A stretch of 64,000 nt of DNA from Whitmania pigra (GCA_021613335.1 JAJTWR010000266.1:5063501-5127500), one strand, 5' to 3'. Shown: positions 1-40,725, numbered from the stretch's first letter. Made by a program: numbers and translations. The notes: generated by a model from the sequence alone, not told the origin.

Positions 1-129
1 CATCATAAAGGTTGTCAGGATAGGAGAGAGGACGATTAAGAACAGGTTTTATAGCGGTGGTTGACGAGTTATATCATATCTACATTGCTTGACATTGATA
101 TATTTGTTATTTATTGAAATAAATTGTAG

Positions 130-3100
130 ACTCAATGAGTTTGAACAAACACCTTCGAGCAAGTTGACCATTGACGAGTTCAACACTATCAACCTCGAGG
201 AGTCCATGGATCCACCGAGCTTCACTGCTGGTCTTAAAAGAGCCAAGATCAATGAGGCATGCATGATGAGAACATAGAAATTGTAAATTGAAATTAGGTT
301 GACCATCTGTCGTCGTTGCTCAATCTGTATTAGCTTGTGGTATCATAGCCATCATCACTGTTGCCATGGTTGCCATAATATTCATCATTGTCAGCTCTTT
401 ATTTAGTTAGAAGATGGAGAAAAATTGCCAAAACTCTTGGAAGAGGCAGAATTGTTGCGCAACGAACTCGAGGAAGAAATCCAAGAAATCACTCACAAGA
501 AGCCCAGGAAGTATAAGAGGTTCCTGGGATTCAAGGATGCTGATGGTGCATTTTAATTTTACTTTTATATGATTCAATTTCATATACTTCAGACACTGTT
601 ATTAGTTATTTATTTTTATTTTTTTAAATTTTTATTTATTCACACGAGGTCAAAAGACTTTTAACTGCTTACATGACCAGGCAACAAAATGTAAACAAAC
701 ATATATCTGTGCAACAGAGCTATACCACAAAAGGACACACAAAAAGACTTAAAAATTAATTTGTCTCATGAGAGTTGCCGTCCTAAAGCTCTTTAAACCT
801 AAGGAATTGGTTAAAGTTTAGTTGTCGAATGGCTGAGTTGAAGCGACTTGGAGTTGTAGAGTTTACAACGTCAGCCGGTAAGGAGTTCCATGGTTTAACG
901 ACACTGTTGCAAAAAAAGTGTTTTGGGATCTCGCATCTGAATTTGTTAGTTATCAATTTGTGATTTTTGGCTCAGGTTCTGGAATAATTTAAGTTGATGA
1001 GAGATTTAGCCCTAGAACACTGCCCTGAGGGACTCCATTTGTGACAACAACTTAATCAGAGATAAAGCTATTAATGTTTACTCTTTGTGACCCCAATTTG
1101 AGAAAATCCATAAGCCATCCTTTCATATTATCACAAAAACCATAGATATATGACTTGTTCATTAGTCTAAAGTGTGAGTCAAATGATTTAAAGAAATCCA
1201 AGTAGATGATGTCTAAATTTTGCTTGTTCTGTAAGGCATAAGTCCATTGTTGGGTGCATTCGAGGATGTTAGTAGTGGTTGATTGAGCTGGAATAAAACC
1301 ATGTTGACTGCACTCAATTAGGTTGTGGTGTAACAAGTATTTCATAATGAACTTGTTGATTATTCTTTCCATAGCTCTGCAGCAAGTTGATGTAATTGAT
1401 ATTGGTCTATAGTTTTCAGGAGATATGATGGGACCTTTCTTGTGAATGGGTGTCACCAGGGCAATTTCCCATTCCATAGTCATTAATAATTCTAATTATG
1501 TTGCTGTATATGATATTATTGTTATTATTCATATTCGTTGTATTTTAATTACCCGGACTAGTGATACGTTTTGATCATAGATCATGGGGAGATTTGCAGA
1601 CATTTTTTTACAATCCAATGATTGTGTGACTGATCAAACATGTAACTTTGACATTATAGAGAAATTGGTAACTAGTAAATTGAGTAATAATGATATATGA
1701 TGATATGTTGCAAAGTACTGTCATTGACTTTAGCATGATTTATCCTCAAATAAGCCACAATGAAAGTGATTTCTTTCCAGAAACTTTAAGCCTGTGTTCG
1801 GTGGCTCCATCGGTGGAAGATCTTGACGAAGAACTGGCACAATACCAACATCTCTTCCTCGACTCAAATGGCACCCACCTGACACAGATTAATTCTGTGA
1901 CCTCCATGTCATCTCAGGTTGCTAACGGAGACCGAGTCAAGGAAGCGGTAGATGGTAAGAGGTTAGATGACACTATGATTGTGCATTTCAGTGTGGCGTT
2001 TAATTCTTAACATTTGTTAACAATTGATTACATTCCGTATTTAATTAGTATATTATTTTTATTCATTAATATAATAATTTCAACAATGTGATCACTGCAC
2101 AAATCATATGGTGAAAATAGTTATTTATTTATTAATTATTTTCATTTAATGTCTTCTTCAGCACTGGACGAAACTCAAGTTCAAATTCTCCTTTGCATCT
2201 CACAGAAGATGATCCCGAGATTGAGAGGCTGGTTAGGAGTGAGTTGGAAGACATTTTGAAGCAAACAATCAACCCTCAAGAGGTGACTGCTGCCGTTGAG
2301 AACTGCGTGACAGGATTGAAGGAGTCCATAGAAGAATGTCTATCACGAGACTGCGAAATAATTGAAGGTTGTTTTTTACTCAAGTGGATTTCTTAGTACT
2401 TATTTATGAACTTTTTAATGCGGGTCAGTTGATAATAATAACCTAATTAATTAAGAGTAACCTTAATCAATCATTTACTTAGGATGAGCTAAACTAAATA
2501 GGGAGCATAATAAAAGTATTAAAGAGATTCAATAGGAATATCCCAAGGGAATTACTTCCTTCATGGGGACATTTTAGAATTTCAATATAATAGTTTAAAA
2601 ATGATCTGTCAGAAGAAAGTCTTCATCTTTAGAATGATTAACGACATTTACGTGGTTTTGCTATGAAACTGTGGTTTGAAATGCAGATACAGAAGGTGAA
2701 CTCTCTGGAGAATTAGATTTGGAAGGAATTGATGATGGGGAACTTGATGAGGTGAATGTCACTTTATAATGATCTAACAATTTAATAATTTAGTTGTCGC
2801 TGATTAATGATTTAAAGATTTATTAATTTTGTGTCTTCTTTAAATTGTTTTTGCTTTTCTTTGAGGTTTTCATTTCATGCGGGATAATGGAATATATAAC
2901 GTCAAGACCTATAATGTATGAATATGTCCTAGTTCTGCAAAATTAAGCAGCTTTCTGGTCCTGCAGATGATTTTGAATGAGGATGAGGTGAAAATCAAGA
3001 CAATAAGATGGATGAGAGAGCATGCAGATTACCTCAGAGAATTGAAAGGTTTATTTATTATTCTAGTTATTTTTTTAGTGGCATATCTTGAACTTTCTCT

Positions 3101-4072
3101 GATGCTTCATAGAAAAAGAAGAAAAGAAAGCAAAGGAGTTATTGGAAAATCCAAAAAATTTCAAAAAGGTTTTGCAGATTCAATGCTTGAATTGTTCTTT
3201 CAATTGTTAACCAAGAAAGTATTTTTCTCAGAAAAGAAAGCCGAGGAAGATGAAGCCAAGGATTGAAGCCAGCACGGCACGCGAGGCCATCGAGAAGATT
3301 CTTCAAGAAAACAAGTTGTCGGATAAGATCAATTATGACATCCTCATGGATTTCAACATTGGCTCAATAAAAAAGTCCACAGAATCACCCGCCAATTATG
3401 TGGACCTGGAAAACCGACCGATCATCGAGGTACAGGTTGAAACGTGCCCCTCCCCACCAGAAAAGGTACCATTGGTTACAAACGGTTCAATCTTATTACT
3501 CTATAATGAGCTTTGCTTTATTTACTTGTTCAAATTTTACTTAGAAAATCAAGATTGATACAGGTGATGAGGCATTTGAGGTTGAGAAACAGGAGACAGG
3601 TGATGGTATTTTTATGTAGCACCACATATCAAATAATGATTATCAAGTCATGCTCATTGTTGCCTTCATATAAATTTATCATTTTCTCTTAATAAACCTT
3701 CTGTTTGCTCCAAATGTGTCCCTGACTAAGTGCTGTCATTGCAGTGGAGTATTAGTCATTATTCATTCTTTTTGAAGATACTGAAGAGAATGACGAACAT
3801 TTTTACTTCGATAAAGAAGAAAATGAACCTCAACTAACAAGTGAGACTTAAAACTTTTTGTTTGTTATGCAAGGGGCCATGCAAATCAAGTTTACGGCAC
3901 AAATTGAGTATCGGCATGTACAATGGTGTCCTGCATTTCTGCACTTACGAGTAATAATGTTTACAGACTAAATTAATGTTTTGTAAACATTTTAACTACT
4001 TTTTCAGATAATGAACCTCAGTCTGATGAACCTCATGAAGAATTTGATGACTATTATTGTGATTCTGACTGA
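130..4072 (+). CDS. BRF1: BRF1, TFIIIB subunit (3' part, 5' end outside window)
   Basis: BRF1 is the TFIIB-related subunit of TFIIIB, which recruits RNA polymerase III to tRNA and 5S promoters in the nucleus. Exons by hand-splicing: 130-256, 407-545, 1781-1961, 2162-2367, 2687-2751, 2967-3048, 3113-3168, 3232-3465, 3545-3599, 3778-3840, 4008-4072 (TGA). The first exon reads LNEFEQTPSSKLTIDEF, as after the cyclin repeats of BRF1. Exons at 2687-3048 give GELDLEGIDDGELDE and MILNEDEVKIKTIRWMRE, and exon 3232 gives EASTAREAIEKILQ, the conserved TBP/TFIIIB-binding block. The C-terminus is acidic, as in the family. The zinc ribbon and cyclin folds lie upstream of the window. Uncertain points: the 256 donor would be GC rather than GT, and the 1961 donor competes with a better-looking GT at 1955 that does not keep frame. 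Identity is very likely. Confidence 0.93.
600..1483 (-). pseudogene. Decayed non-LTR retrotransposon (LINE) fragment
   Basis: The reverse strand carries a broken reverse transcriptase inside a BRF1 intron. Reading 1483 to about 1000 gives VTPIHKKG, YRPISI, a YLDFFKSFD motif (family YxDxxKAFD, first catalytic Asp) and, after an in-frame stop, GVPQGSVLGL. It then jumps, with the remaining palm motif missing, to a C-terminal tail (about 960-780) with VVKPWNSLPADVV, typical of CR1/Jockey-type LINEs. AT-rich 3' sequence follows down to about 600. The endonuclease domain, the YADD-type motif and the 5' end are absent, so it is 5'-truncated, internally deleted and inactive. It lies antisense to its host gene. 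Confidence 0.85.
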
Positions 4073-4567
4073 CAATTTTTAGTGAATTTCTAATTTATTT
4101 ATTTTGCTAAGTTAGGGTTCTGAACATGCTAATGAAGTATTGATGATGCAGACAATAATGTTACACCTTGTTAATTTAATGGTTTTAAACATCATTGCAA
4201 TGATTTAGTTCATTTTTTAATGGCAATGATGTTTAATGTAAATGCGTTGATTGTGAATGGTCTGGGCATGGATTTTTATTCAGATTTTTGTGGCAGAACA
4301 GTTTCATGTTTCTGATAAATTGTTAACTTAACATTTTGTTAAATTTCCCTCGTTTAACCTTAAAATTTTTATATTTTTGAATTAAAAGCAATGAATAACT
4401 TGTTTTTTGCTTCAGTCAGTCTTATAATAGGTAGGTGCCATTTTGAACATTGTTATTAAATAATTGTGAGAGAGCTGGCACAAATTCGTCGAAAGCAATT
4501 TGTCGCACAGCGGGATTTCCTAGGCGAATAGTGCTCTTGTTTGGTTTAGATGCTGTCTAAACACAAG
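4073..4567. other. BRF1-THTPA intergenic stretch
   Basis: There is no open frame of note. A possible ATTAAA polyadenylation signal for BRF1 lies near 4382. The rest is AT-rich sequence leading into the THTPA promoter. Confidence 0.5.
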
Positions 4568-4576
4568 TATAAATAG
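4568..4576 (+). promoter_or_regulatory. TATA box candidate upstream of THTPA
   Basis: TATAAATAG matches the TATA consensus and lies 39 bases upstream of an ATG (4607) and 94 bases upstream of a consensus donor (AG/gtaagt at 4661/4662). Typical spacing would put initiation near 4598, so transcripts would begin just before that ATG. A six-codon upstream frame (ATG at 4581) would fall outside such an RNA. Confidence 0.45.
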
Positions 4577-4606
4577 GGCCATGGATTATCTGCACCCGTG
4601 ATAATT

Positions 4607-5703
4607 ATGATCAAGTTATTAACAAATATTTTGTCGAGGAGGTCTCGTTTGTGCCACTCAGGTAAGTGCGTCGTGTTAGCCTTTGTATTGTGCCATCCAT
4701 TATTATGCCTCTTAATCTTTTTTTTTAATCGTTAAATAATTCGACTTCGGGCTGGGTATTTACAATAATATAGACAATGATCAATTATTACGCGTTATAT
4801 CGGAAACGCCTAGCATATTCATACGCTCGGAGCCTCGCATGTGCCGCCAGTCTATCAAACCTTTTCACTTTTAGGCATTTGTAAGGAGCGTGTCACGTCT
4901 ACACCCAGCACGTGTAGTTTATATCAAACACATTCAGCGTGTTTCCATCTCGGTGCCTACAGAAACAAAATGATCGAAGTAGAGAAAAAATTCACCGTGA
5001 ACGACACCGTCTTAGGCAATCTGAAATTGCTAGGAGCTCGTCTTAGGAAAGAATCAACCTTTACCGACATCTACTATGACAACCCTAATTACGTCTTGAC
5101 CTCAAACAATTTCTGGTTGAGGCAACGCGAGGGACTGTGGCAACTGAAAAGTCCTGTTGGAGGAAGGTCGACCAATGAAACTCTTGTCAATTCATCTTAC
5201 AAGGAATCTGAACTAGAAATGGACATACTGAAACTTCTCCTGCCCATCTTCTGTAACACAGACGACGACAAGATATATTTCAAGAATCAGCTGAGCTTCA
5301 TTGATGATGCAGACAAACAATGCTCCATTCTCATAGAAGTGTTAAGACACCTGAACTGCAAGCCCTTCTGCCAAATAACCACAAGGAGGCAAACGTACGA
5401 ACTTGGTGAGTTCAACATCGATTTGGACTTGACTGATACTGGTTACCAGGTGGGGGAGATAGAGTTGCTATCTGATGGTGAAGAGAATATATCATCCATG
5501 GCAAAGAAGATAGATGTCCTATCAGAGCAACTAGGTAATTCTGATTTTAAACACTAATTTCTTAAAATTTGGAACATAAATTGTGATGAATTGTTACAGG
5601 TGTTCCACCAGCAAATCAAGTCTCAGGAAAACTAGGTCACTATTTGAAAAAGCACAGTCCTGATCATTACAACACCCTATTCAAACTAAAAGTTCTTGTT
5701 TGA
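4607..5703 (+). CDS. THTPA: Thiamine triphosphatase (CYTH family), possible targeted form
   Basis: The enzyme hydrolyses thiamine triphosphate to the diphosphate and belongs to the CYTH tunnel-fold family. The diagnostic N-terminal motif IEVEKKF (ExExK) starts at 4970; FTDIYYDNPNYVL, WLRQREGLWQLK and a Glu-rich strand near VGEIELLSD follow, as in animal THTPA. From Met 4970 the protein has 222 residues (human about 230). Coding exons: 4938-5534 and 5600-5703 (TGA). An upstream exon, 4607-4661, splices in frame (phase 1 to phase 1) and would add a 29-residue leader starting MIKLLTNILSRRSRL, Arg-rich and without acid, like a mitochondrial presequence. Whether 4607 or 4970 is the main start is unknown; both may be used. 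The gene converges with LRRC23, with 141 bases between stop codons. Confidence 0.9.
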
Positions 5704-5844
5704 ATCTCAAATTAAAACTTATAGACTTATAGATTTTGATCATTGAAAACATTATAACTTAATTACTTACATTTTAACTTAATCAGGGTCACAATCACTG
5801 TAAGCAGTTTCAAAGCTCTATGTAACCTCAGACAGTTAGGAATA

Positions 5845-7483
5845 TTAATTAGTCTCCTCTTCATCATCCTCTCCCTCTTCCTTCTCTTCGTCCTCCTTCC
5901 CTTCCTCTTCGTCATCTTCTTCTTCGTCATCCTCTTCCTCTTCTTCTTCCTCCATGGTTTCAGCCATTAAGTCTTCAGGAGCAGCGTCCTGAACCTTTCT
6001 TTCTTCTCTCCTTTCTGCCTTGATCTCTTCTGCCTCTGCACGTTCGGTGTCGGTGATGTCGTCTTCATCTAGACGCTTTAAATTTGGACACAGTGCAAGC
6101 ATTTCCTGCCGATAATTTTCTATTTCAGTTATGGCATTCCCTAAGAAACACATTTTTATCAAGTTAATTTCATTCAAAATTCAATTATGCCTTGATTGAT
6201 GCAATTGTTTATTACAGATTATTTTTCTAAATCAACAACAATCTATATTTTTGTTGTCAAGAGGTTACATGACCTGTTAAGATGAGAGTCCTTAATGAGG
6301 GAACATTCTCAAGTTCTTGTAGCTTGCTGATATGCTTCAGTTTGTTTTGCCTGCTCAAGCATAACGTTTGAGGTGCCTAATCAACAGACCAATCCTCATT
6401 ATATTTTAAAATGACCTCAAATCCAAATAGGTCAGCCTCTGCAGTTCATTCGATAATCCATTCAGAGTTTTAATCTTATTGATACTAACATTCAAATACT
6501 CAAGGTTCGGTATCAAATCAATATCTTCAAAATCTGTTAGCCTGTTATTTGCCTGTCAAAAGTTATTGGTTAAATTAATTTTTTCTGGCAAGATAATTGA
6601 AAAACATTTATAAATTGTGGAAATGCTTATAATTTACTACCAAATGGAGTTCTCTGAGGCTTGGACATTCTAGTCCAAGAAATGTATTTATCTTGTTGTC
6701 ACACGCTTCTAGCTTTGTAAGTAAATTTAGGGAAAATAACTTAGATCCAACCAAGTTCCTTAGTCTGTTGTCTGAAAAGATTGACTTGACATCATTTAGG
6801 TACGGAGCATTTCAATAAACAGTTGCAATTAATGTAAAATTTACTGTTTATATTAAGATGTGAAAGAAATGGATGATTGAGACCCTCTGCCGTATTAACA
6901 AAGTTATTCGAAAGATCTACTTTCTGAAGAAATTCGAGTGGCACAAGTTGTACATCGACCAAAATATTGTCGTGAGCTTTCAGTGTTATTAACTGAGCTA
7001 ATGACTTGATCGGAGATAAGTCTCTCAATTTGTTATGAGAAATATCCACATATCTCAAATGAGCATAATTAGAAATTGTTACAATGCTTGTCAATCCACT
7101 GTAAAAAAAAGTGTAAATCACCATCAAATAATTGCTGTGTATATCTGGAGAAATAACTAACAAGCCAACTGCTTCAAATTTCACAAATGCATGACCTAGT
7201 CCATTGGAAGTCCGACAAAGCATGGAAAGACAATCTGGCATCATGGCTAACCTCAGTGCATTCACAGGATATTCCTGCAAATCAGAATAAAGTAAAAAAC
7301 AAAATGATATTTATGAAAGCGATAACAGACCTGGGATAGGATTAGAAAATCACTTTCACTTTCAACATCGTCATCATTGCTTTCATCCTCTTCAATTTCC
7401 TCATCTTCTTCAACGTCTGCATCTTCTTCAAAGTCTTCCTCAGACTTCCTAATATTGTCATCTTTTATCGTAAATTTCTTCAT
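5845..7483 (-). CDS. LRRC23: Leucine-rich repeat protein LRRC23 (radial spoke)
   Basis: LRRC23 is an axonemal radial-spoke LRR protein of cilia and sperm flagella. Exons on the minus strand, in order: 7483-7331, 7274-7162, 7098-6845, 6771-6641, 6552-6416, 6353-6274, 6140-5845. They give 387 residues (human 343) with phases that close. The N-terminus is highly acidic. Then come LSMLCRTSNGLGHAFVKFE, AHLRYVDISHNKLRDLSP and LKAHDN, each matching the vertebrate protein segment by segment. At least six LRRs follow (for example ANNRLTDFEDIDLIPNLEYL and LDLSRQNKLKHISKL). The LRR cap reads YRQEMLALCPNLKRLDEDDI and is followed by a long Glu/Asp tail that is longer than in vertebrates. Start ATG at 7483. 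Confidence 0.92.
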
Positions 7484-8480
7484 TCTTGAGAAGAGACCGT
7501 CACTAACGCCGTCACCCTAACACTTGCAGACGCCGTATACCAATATGGGGATGGGCTGGTCATGAAAAATCATTTTTACATATCATATTTAAAGAGGAAT
7601 CATATTGAAAGTCTTTATTTTAATTAAACCTAATCAACAAACAGTTAATTTAAGAAAACCTAAAAAGACAGACAAGGTTCCGGCTAAAAGTGTGAAAAAG
7701 TTACAAGACACAATAGTAGTGTTATATAGTGTTATATGTATTATACATATATAATGTTATACGTCTAATAAAGAATACATAAGCATAAGATTATTTACAT
7801 TGTGAAATTGCACATAAAGGATTCCAGAAAGAGGCACCGATAAAGCAATGAAATAACTCAAAAAGTTTTTATTAAGTTATAAAGACTTGGTGGCAAATTT
7901 AGTCAAGCCCCACCGTGTTTTTTAGAATCTACGAAAAATAAAATCAATTAAATCTAACTTAAGCCATTTTTTTTTACATTTTATTTTAACATTTTACAAC
8001 TTTAGAACCAAATCCAATCTTAACAGCTCCAAGGCCCTGATGGTGGCTTTGAATTCCAGTGATTCGGACTTAGGCCACCATAAATATCTTATTTGATTTG
8101 ATGCAAATGGCTACCCATACATTACCTTACCATTTACAAAATATCTTTACTGACCAATCAAACTTTAACCATAACCAATCCACCCCATCTCAATCATCTC
8201 ATTCACTTCCGTCAAATCCCTGACCATATTTGCTCATCCTTCAACAATATAATTCAACTACACCAACTACTCCCTTAATAAGGCATAGCCAACCGAGGCT
8301 TTTCCCATGCCTCGCCCACCGAACGTCTGGAACTGCCTCCCACCATTCGGTCTCAGCCGCCACTCGAGCTTTCTTTGGAACCACTAAAAGTTATCAGAAT
8401 TGATGCGCAAAGCAGCTAACCTAGCGAAGAAGTATTCTAAAAAAGATCAGCACTCAGAAGTGAAGACCTTATGCAGGAAA
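7484..8480. other. Intergenic DNA upstream of LRRC23
   Basis: About 1 kb with no convincing exon. The first 60 bases next to the LRRC23 start are less AT-rich and may hold its promoter. The remainder is AT-rich with short direct repeats such as the one around 7720-7760. No RNA gene was recognised. Confidence 0.4.
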
Positions 8481-8760
8481 TGAATCACAAAACAATGGTT
8501 CACAATGCCAATTTTGGTAGAAAACAGTTGGGTGCATGGGAGCTGTCAAATGCTTTGGATTAGGAAGTATATTTCCCAACTTCACTATCAGTTTGAGAAT
8601 GTTCTTTATAACACAAGCCATTTAGCATCAGCAGAAAGGAGCTTCAGCAGGCAAAAATTGTCAAAAATTACCTCAGATTCATGGATCAGGATCGGCTGAA
8701 CAAATGAACCAGGCTCAGTATTGAGTCTGATATTTAAGACTTTGACAATGTAATTTGCAA
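8480..8760 (+). pseudogene. hAT-type transposase fragment, frameshifted
   Basis: One frame reads HLASAERSFSRQK; a second frame continues with KIVKNYLRFMDQDRLNK before a stop. Together they match the C-terminal dimerisation region of hAT/ZMYM-like transposases (SAERSFSKLKLIKNYLR and similar). The frame change near 8650 and the missing upstream catalytic part show a dead fragment. No terminal inverted repeats or target duplication were found around it. Confidence 0.65.
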
Positions 8761-8789
8761 TTTTTCCAAGAAAAGGAACGCAATGCAAT

Positions 8790-10700
8790 CGTGCTTTAAT
8801 AATAATATTAACCTATTTAATTAGTTTTCTTTCTTTTTATATTTTCTACATACTGTTGCCTTCTTGAAACTGAGCATTCAGATGATGAATGATTTAGGTA
8901 AATAGTTAATGATATGTACATGCATAAATTGTGATTATCATGTACGTTTAAGAAGTTTTCTAGTTCATTTTATTTGACTTCATATAATATTTAATTAATA
9001 TATTTATTATCATATATATTAGAGTTCCAACTGTCATACATGTATGTCCAAATTTATCAATTTACCAGGAACCTACCTTAACTTGTGCCTGAAATTCTCA
9101 ATTTACTCTCTCAATTTTCAAGCTAATTGACAAATCAATTGTCCAACATTATAATCTCTAGTACTTTTCCGGGAGTTCTTTTCATCATCTCTGGTGAGAT
9201 TATTTTCCCCATTTTACAGATCTTTGTAATATTATCTGTAAGAGCTTTTAGAAAAATTCCTGATTCCTCAGAACTTATATAGAACAAATGAATCATCTAG
9301 ATGTGTAGACAGGTGGCGAAAAGGGGGGCAGAAAAAGTTTCGAACCGGCACCTATTTTTTCTCTCGGAGACCATGTGTCATGTTAAGAAAAAATTTGCAT
9401 CAAACCAAACTAAAATATTTTTAAGGTCGTTGTGGTAAAAGGTGTAATCATAACCCAAATATCTGGAGAGATATAAGTGTGAAATTTACGTCTAATAGAA
9501 TTGTCATTGTCAAAAAAAAAACAAAAAAACAATAGTCAATTGCGGAGTGAAGTGAGACGATATTCAAATTTCTTATAAGTTTATCCCAAGAAAGAAAAGT
9601 TTTGCATCTCTATGGATAATTGATTACACGAGAACGAGTTAAAGTTCTTCGTTTAGATGTCTATTACACTTCAATGTCTTTTCTCGTCCCTCCCGTCACC
9701 GATCAGGATAAGTTAATGCGCGTGATTCATCCTTCATAAGGTTTCATTTAGATGACAAGGGATACGACGTAGAAAAACATGTTTGAAATGTCAACTCGCT
9801 GGCATTTTTGAAAGTAAGATAAGTTATCTTGACACTTTTCCTAGGACATATTATGTTTGCGTACTTTTAAAATATTTTTATCAACTACCAATTGACTAAA
9901 TTAATCATTGTCTGTAGATTTTCACTTCAAGTTACCACTCGGAGAGTTTAAGAAGATGAGAATGTGGCAGACACGCGAGGCTGAGTTGAAGATCCTAGAA
10001 CTTGTGTTGAGCGGAGTGGATTAATTGGAACTACTTCAGCATAAATTGAGGTTTAATGCTAACTGAGGAGAGCAAAGAATTCAACGGACATTTCTAAGAA
10101 AACTGTGAAAGTACAAAGTAATGTCAAAGAAAATATAATAACAAGGTCACCGCCACGATTAAAGTCATCAATTTGATGATTTGATAAAATAATAATATCA
10201 TTAAAATATTCTTAAATTAAACACTGGAGAAAAACTTAAATGAAGTGATATCGGCAAAAATAAAAATTTGATTTACTTTGCAAATTAAAAATTAAATAAT
10301 AACGTCGCATTTCATGTAATTACTATTCTCTCTTATGTAAATTTATGTTTAGGCTCTCTAAGCGATGCATTTGGTGATGCATTGTGTCGATAAACATAAA
10401 CATTTAAACGAATAAGTAAAACTAAAATATATTTTAAAAAAATCTTTAGATATAACAATGTGATTAAAAGAAATTTATATGCTCATTACAATGATGAAAG
10501 ATCCTAAGTTTAACTTTTTTATAGAGGACAGGGGCTGATCACATTCAAGAGCATTAACGTTTGCAATTCACGAGGAAAAGATGTCGTAAAAGCTATCTGC
10601 TAAACTCGAACCATTGAACCACCGTCATGAAAGAGCTTCAAAGCATCAAGAATGAAAAATTACACGATGAAGAGATAAAGCGAGGCCTAAAATGAATCAT
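8790..10700. other. AT-rich intergenic DNA
   Basis: Nearly 2 kb with no supportable gene, RNA or mobile element in either strand. Open frames are short and lack recognisable motifs. Confidence 0.4.
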
Positions 10701-10960
10701 TACTTTCACTTATTTTGATTGGGCGAAGAGAATTGGCGGTCACCGATGGTCAAGATTTATAAATGCACATAAAAAAGGGTGTTCCCTCGATCTCTCTCCC
10801 TTTCGACCCTCGAAAAGATAAAGGCTCAGCGCATAAACATCATCGGATGAGACCCTTACTCATGCCATCGTGGGCGTTGCGTCAAATCTAAAACGGCGAC
10901 TTGGATGCTTACGGCACTCAAGATGGCGACAAAATTCTTCTAGACAACAAGAATTTGAAA
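10700..10960 (+). promoter_or_regulatory. Candidate agrin promoter region
   Basis: Within 260 bases there are an inverted CCAAT box (GATTGG at about 10718), a TATA-like TTTATAAATG near 10755 and a YY1-type element CTCAAGATGGCGAC near 10918. YY1 sites of this form often sit just downstream of transcription starts. The cluster lies about 700 bases upstream of the first recognised agrin coding exon. The assignment is inferred from motif content only. Confidence 0.3.
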
Positions 10961-11640
10961 GTACACAATGGTCAGCTTCCTTTTTGAGAAAAAAGAGAAG
11001 AGGGACAAAACGAGAGAATATCGTGTGAAGTGTTTGGAGATTGAAAAAAGTTGATTTCCATTTTTAAAAGTTTCAATTTATAGCCACGTTAAAATGAGGG
11101 TGCCGCGTGCACAGTAATGAGGCCATTTGATTCAATCATCTTTCTCGCTTAACCCCAGATGAGCTGGGCTACTTCTTTCATCTCAATTTTCCTCCTGATT
11201 TAGAAAAGCAGACGACATTTTATCACCCAAAGACTGTTTTATTGGGTACGGTCGGTTTGACAATTACCGTTATCTGATGGCGTGAGGCTTCTGATGGTGT
11301 TTTAATCTGTCACTATCGACAGATGACGGATGATTTATTCAAACCCTATCCGTTTCATCGCCAGCCATGAAATACAATTACAACGTAATTCGTAAAACTC
11401 GGAAACTGCCACGATTCCATTTTCAGTTGAGAATTTCCAGAAAAATAAAATCTCTCCAATTTACTGACTTCCCAATGGCTCTCGTCGGCCATCACGGCGT
11501 GCGTTCCAACACCCATGCACGTGGCCTCATTGTTTTTAGGGGATGCAACCGTTTCGCTTCCATTCTCGACTAATGCAAGGAGAGATCGGAAATAGAAAAG
11601 GGACATTCCATGTCGTGGAGATGTGCATGCCTATCGCTGC

Positions 11641-39974
<28,334 letters not shown>

Positions 39975-40725
39975 TGCCAAAATTCATTCCAACAGAAATT
40001 ATTTTCCTACAATTTTCTTGTTTATATTTATCTTCTGAAACTGTCGTTTTAAATGATAAATGTCTTTTAAACATTCATTTAAACTAAATTAAACTCAAGT
40101 GCTGTCTATGAATTTGGCTTATAATTTTAGAATGTTTGCCTCTAAGAATTTTACGTTAATAATCTAATAAAGCAGAAACCAAATCGAAATCAACTTTAAA
40201 GCTTTAGAGAGTAGGCTATTTATATTAAAAGATAATTTAACGTTATTTGAACATCAATTATCCTTAAATCATTAAAGGGATTTTACATTTTAACTTGACT
40301 TGAAACAAAGTTTGGTCTTTATTGAAGCGACATAAATTGGCTATATTGGTAAATGAATCTTTTTCAATTAATTTAAGAGATACGAATTAGTCAGTACAAT
40401 TTAGTATAGGTGTTACAAGTAATAAGTTAATTGCACATGCGACCCTCCTCAAAGCAAATTTAATATTTTTAGAGGAATTAAAGTCTAGCGAGGATGTTAG
40501 ATACACCTCACGTAAACATCAGATCGTCTGAACGTTTTTTCAAATTCGTTCACGATCCGGATGAGATGTGTGACCACCATCTTCATTTAAAAGCAAAAAA
40601 ATATAAAACGCTACCACTTTAATTCATTTGAAATAAAAATAAGTTCTTAAGTTAATATTTTATCTTTTCAGTAAGATAAGCTTTTATGCTCTCAATTTCA
40701 TTGAAATGAAAAGGTGAAGACTTTC
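39975..40725. other. Agrin-TTLL intergenic stretch
   Basis: AT-rich 3' flank of agrin, with the polyadenylation signal near 40166, followed by the 5' flank of the TTLL gene. No other feature was seen. Confidence 0.5.
40166..40171 (+). terminator. Agrin polyadenylation signal candidate
   Basis: AATAAA lies 192 bases after the agrin stop codon and well before the next gene at 40726. Confidence 0.5.
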
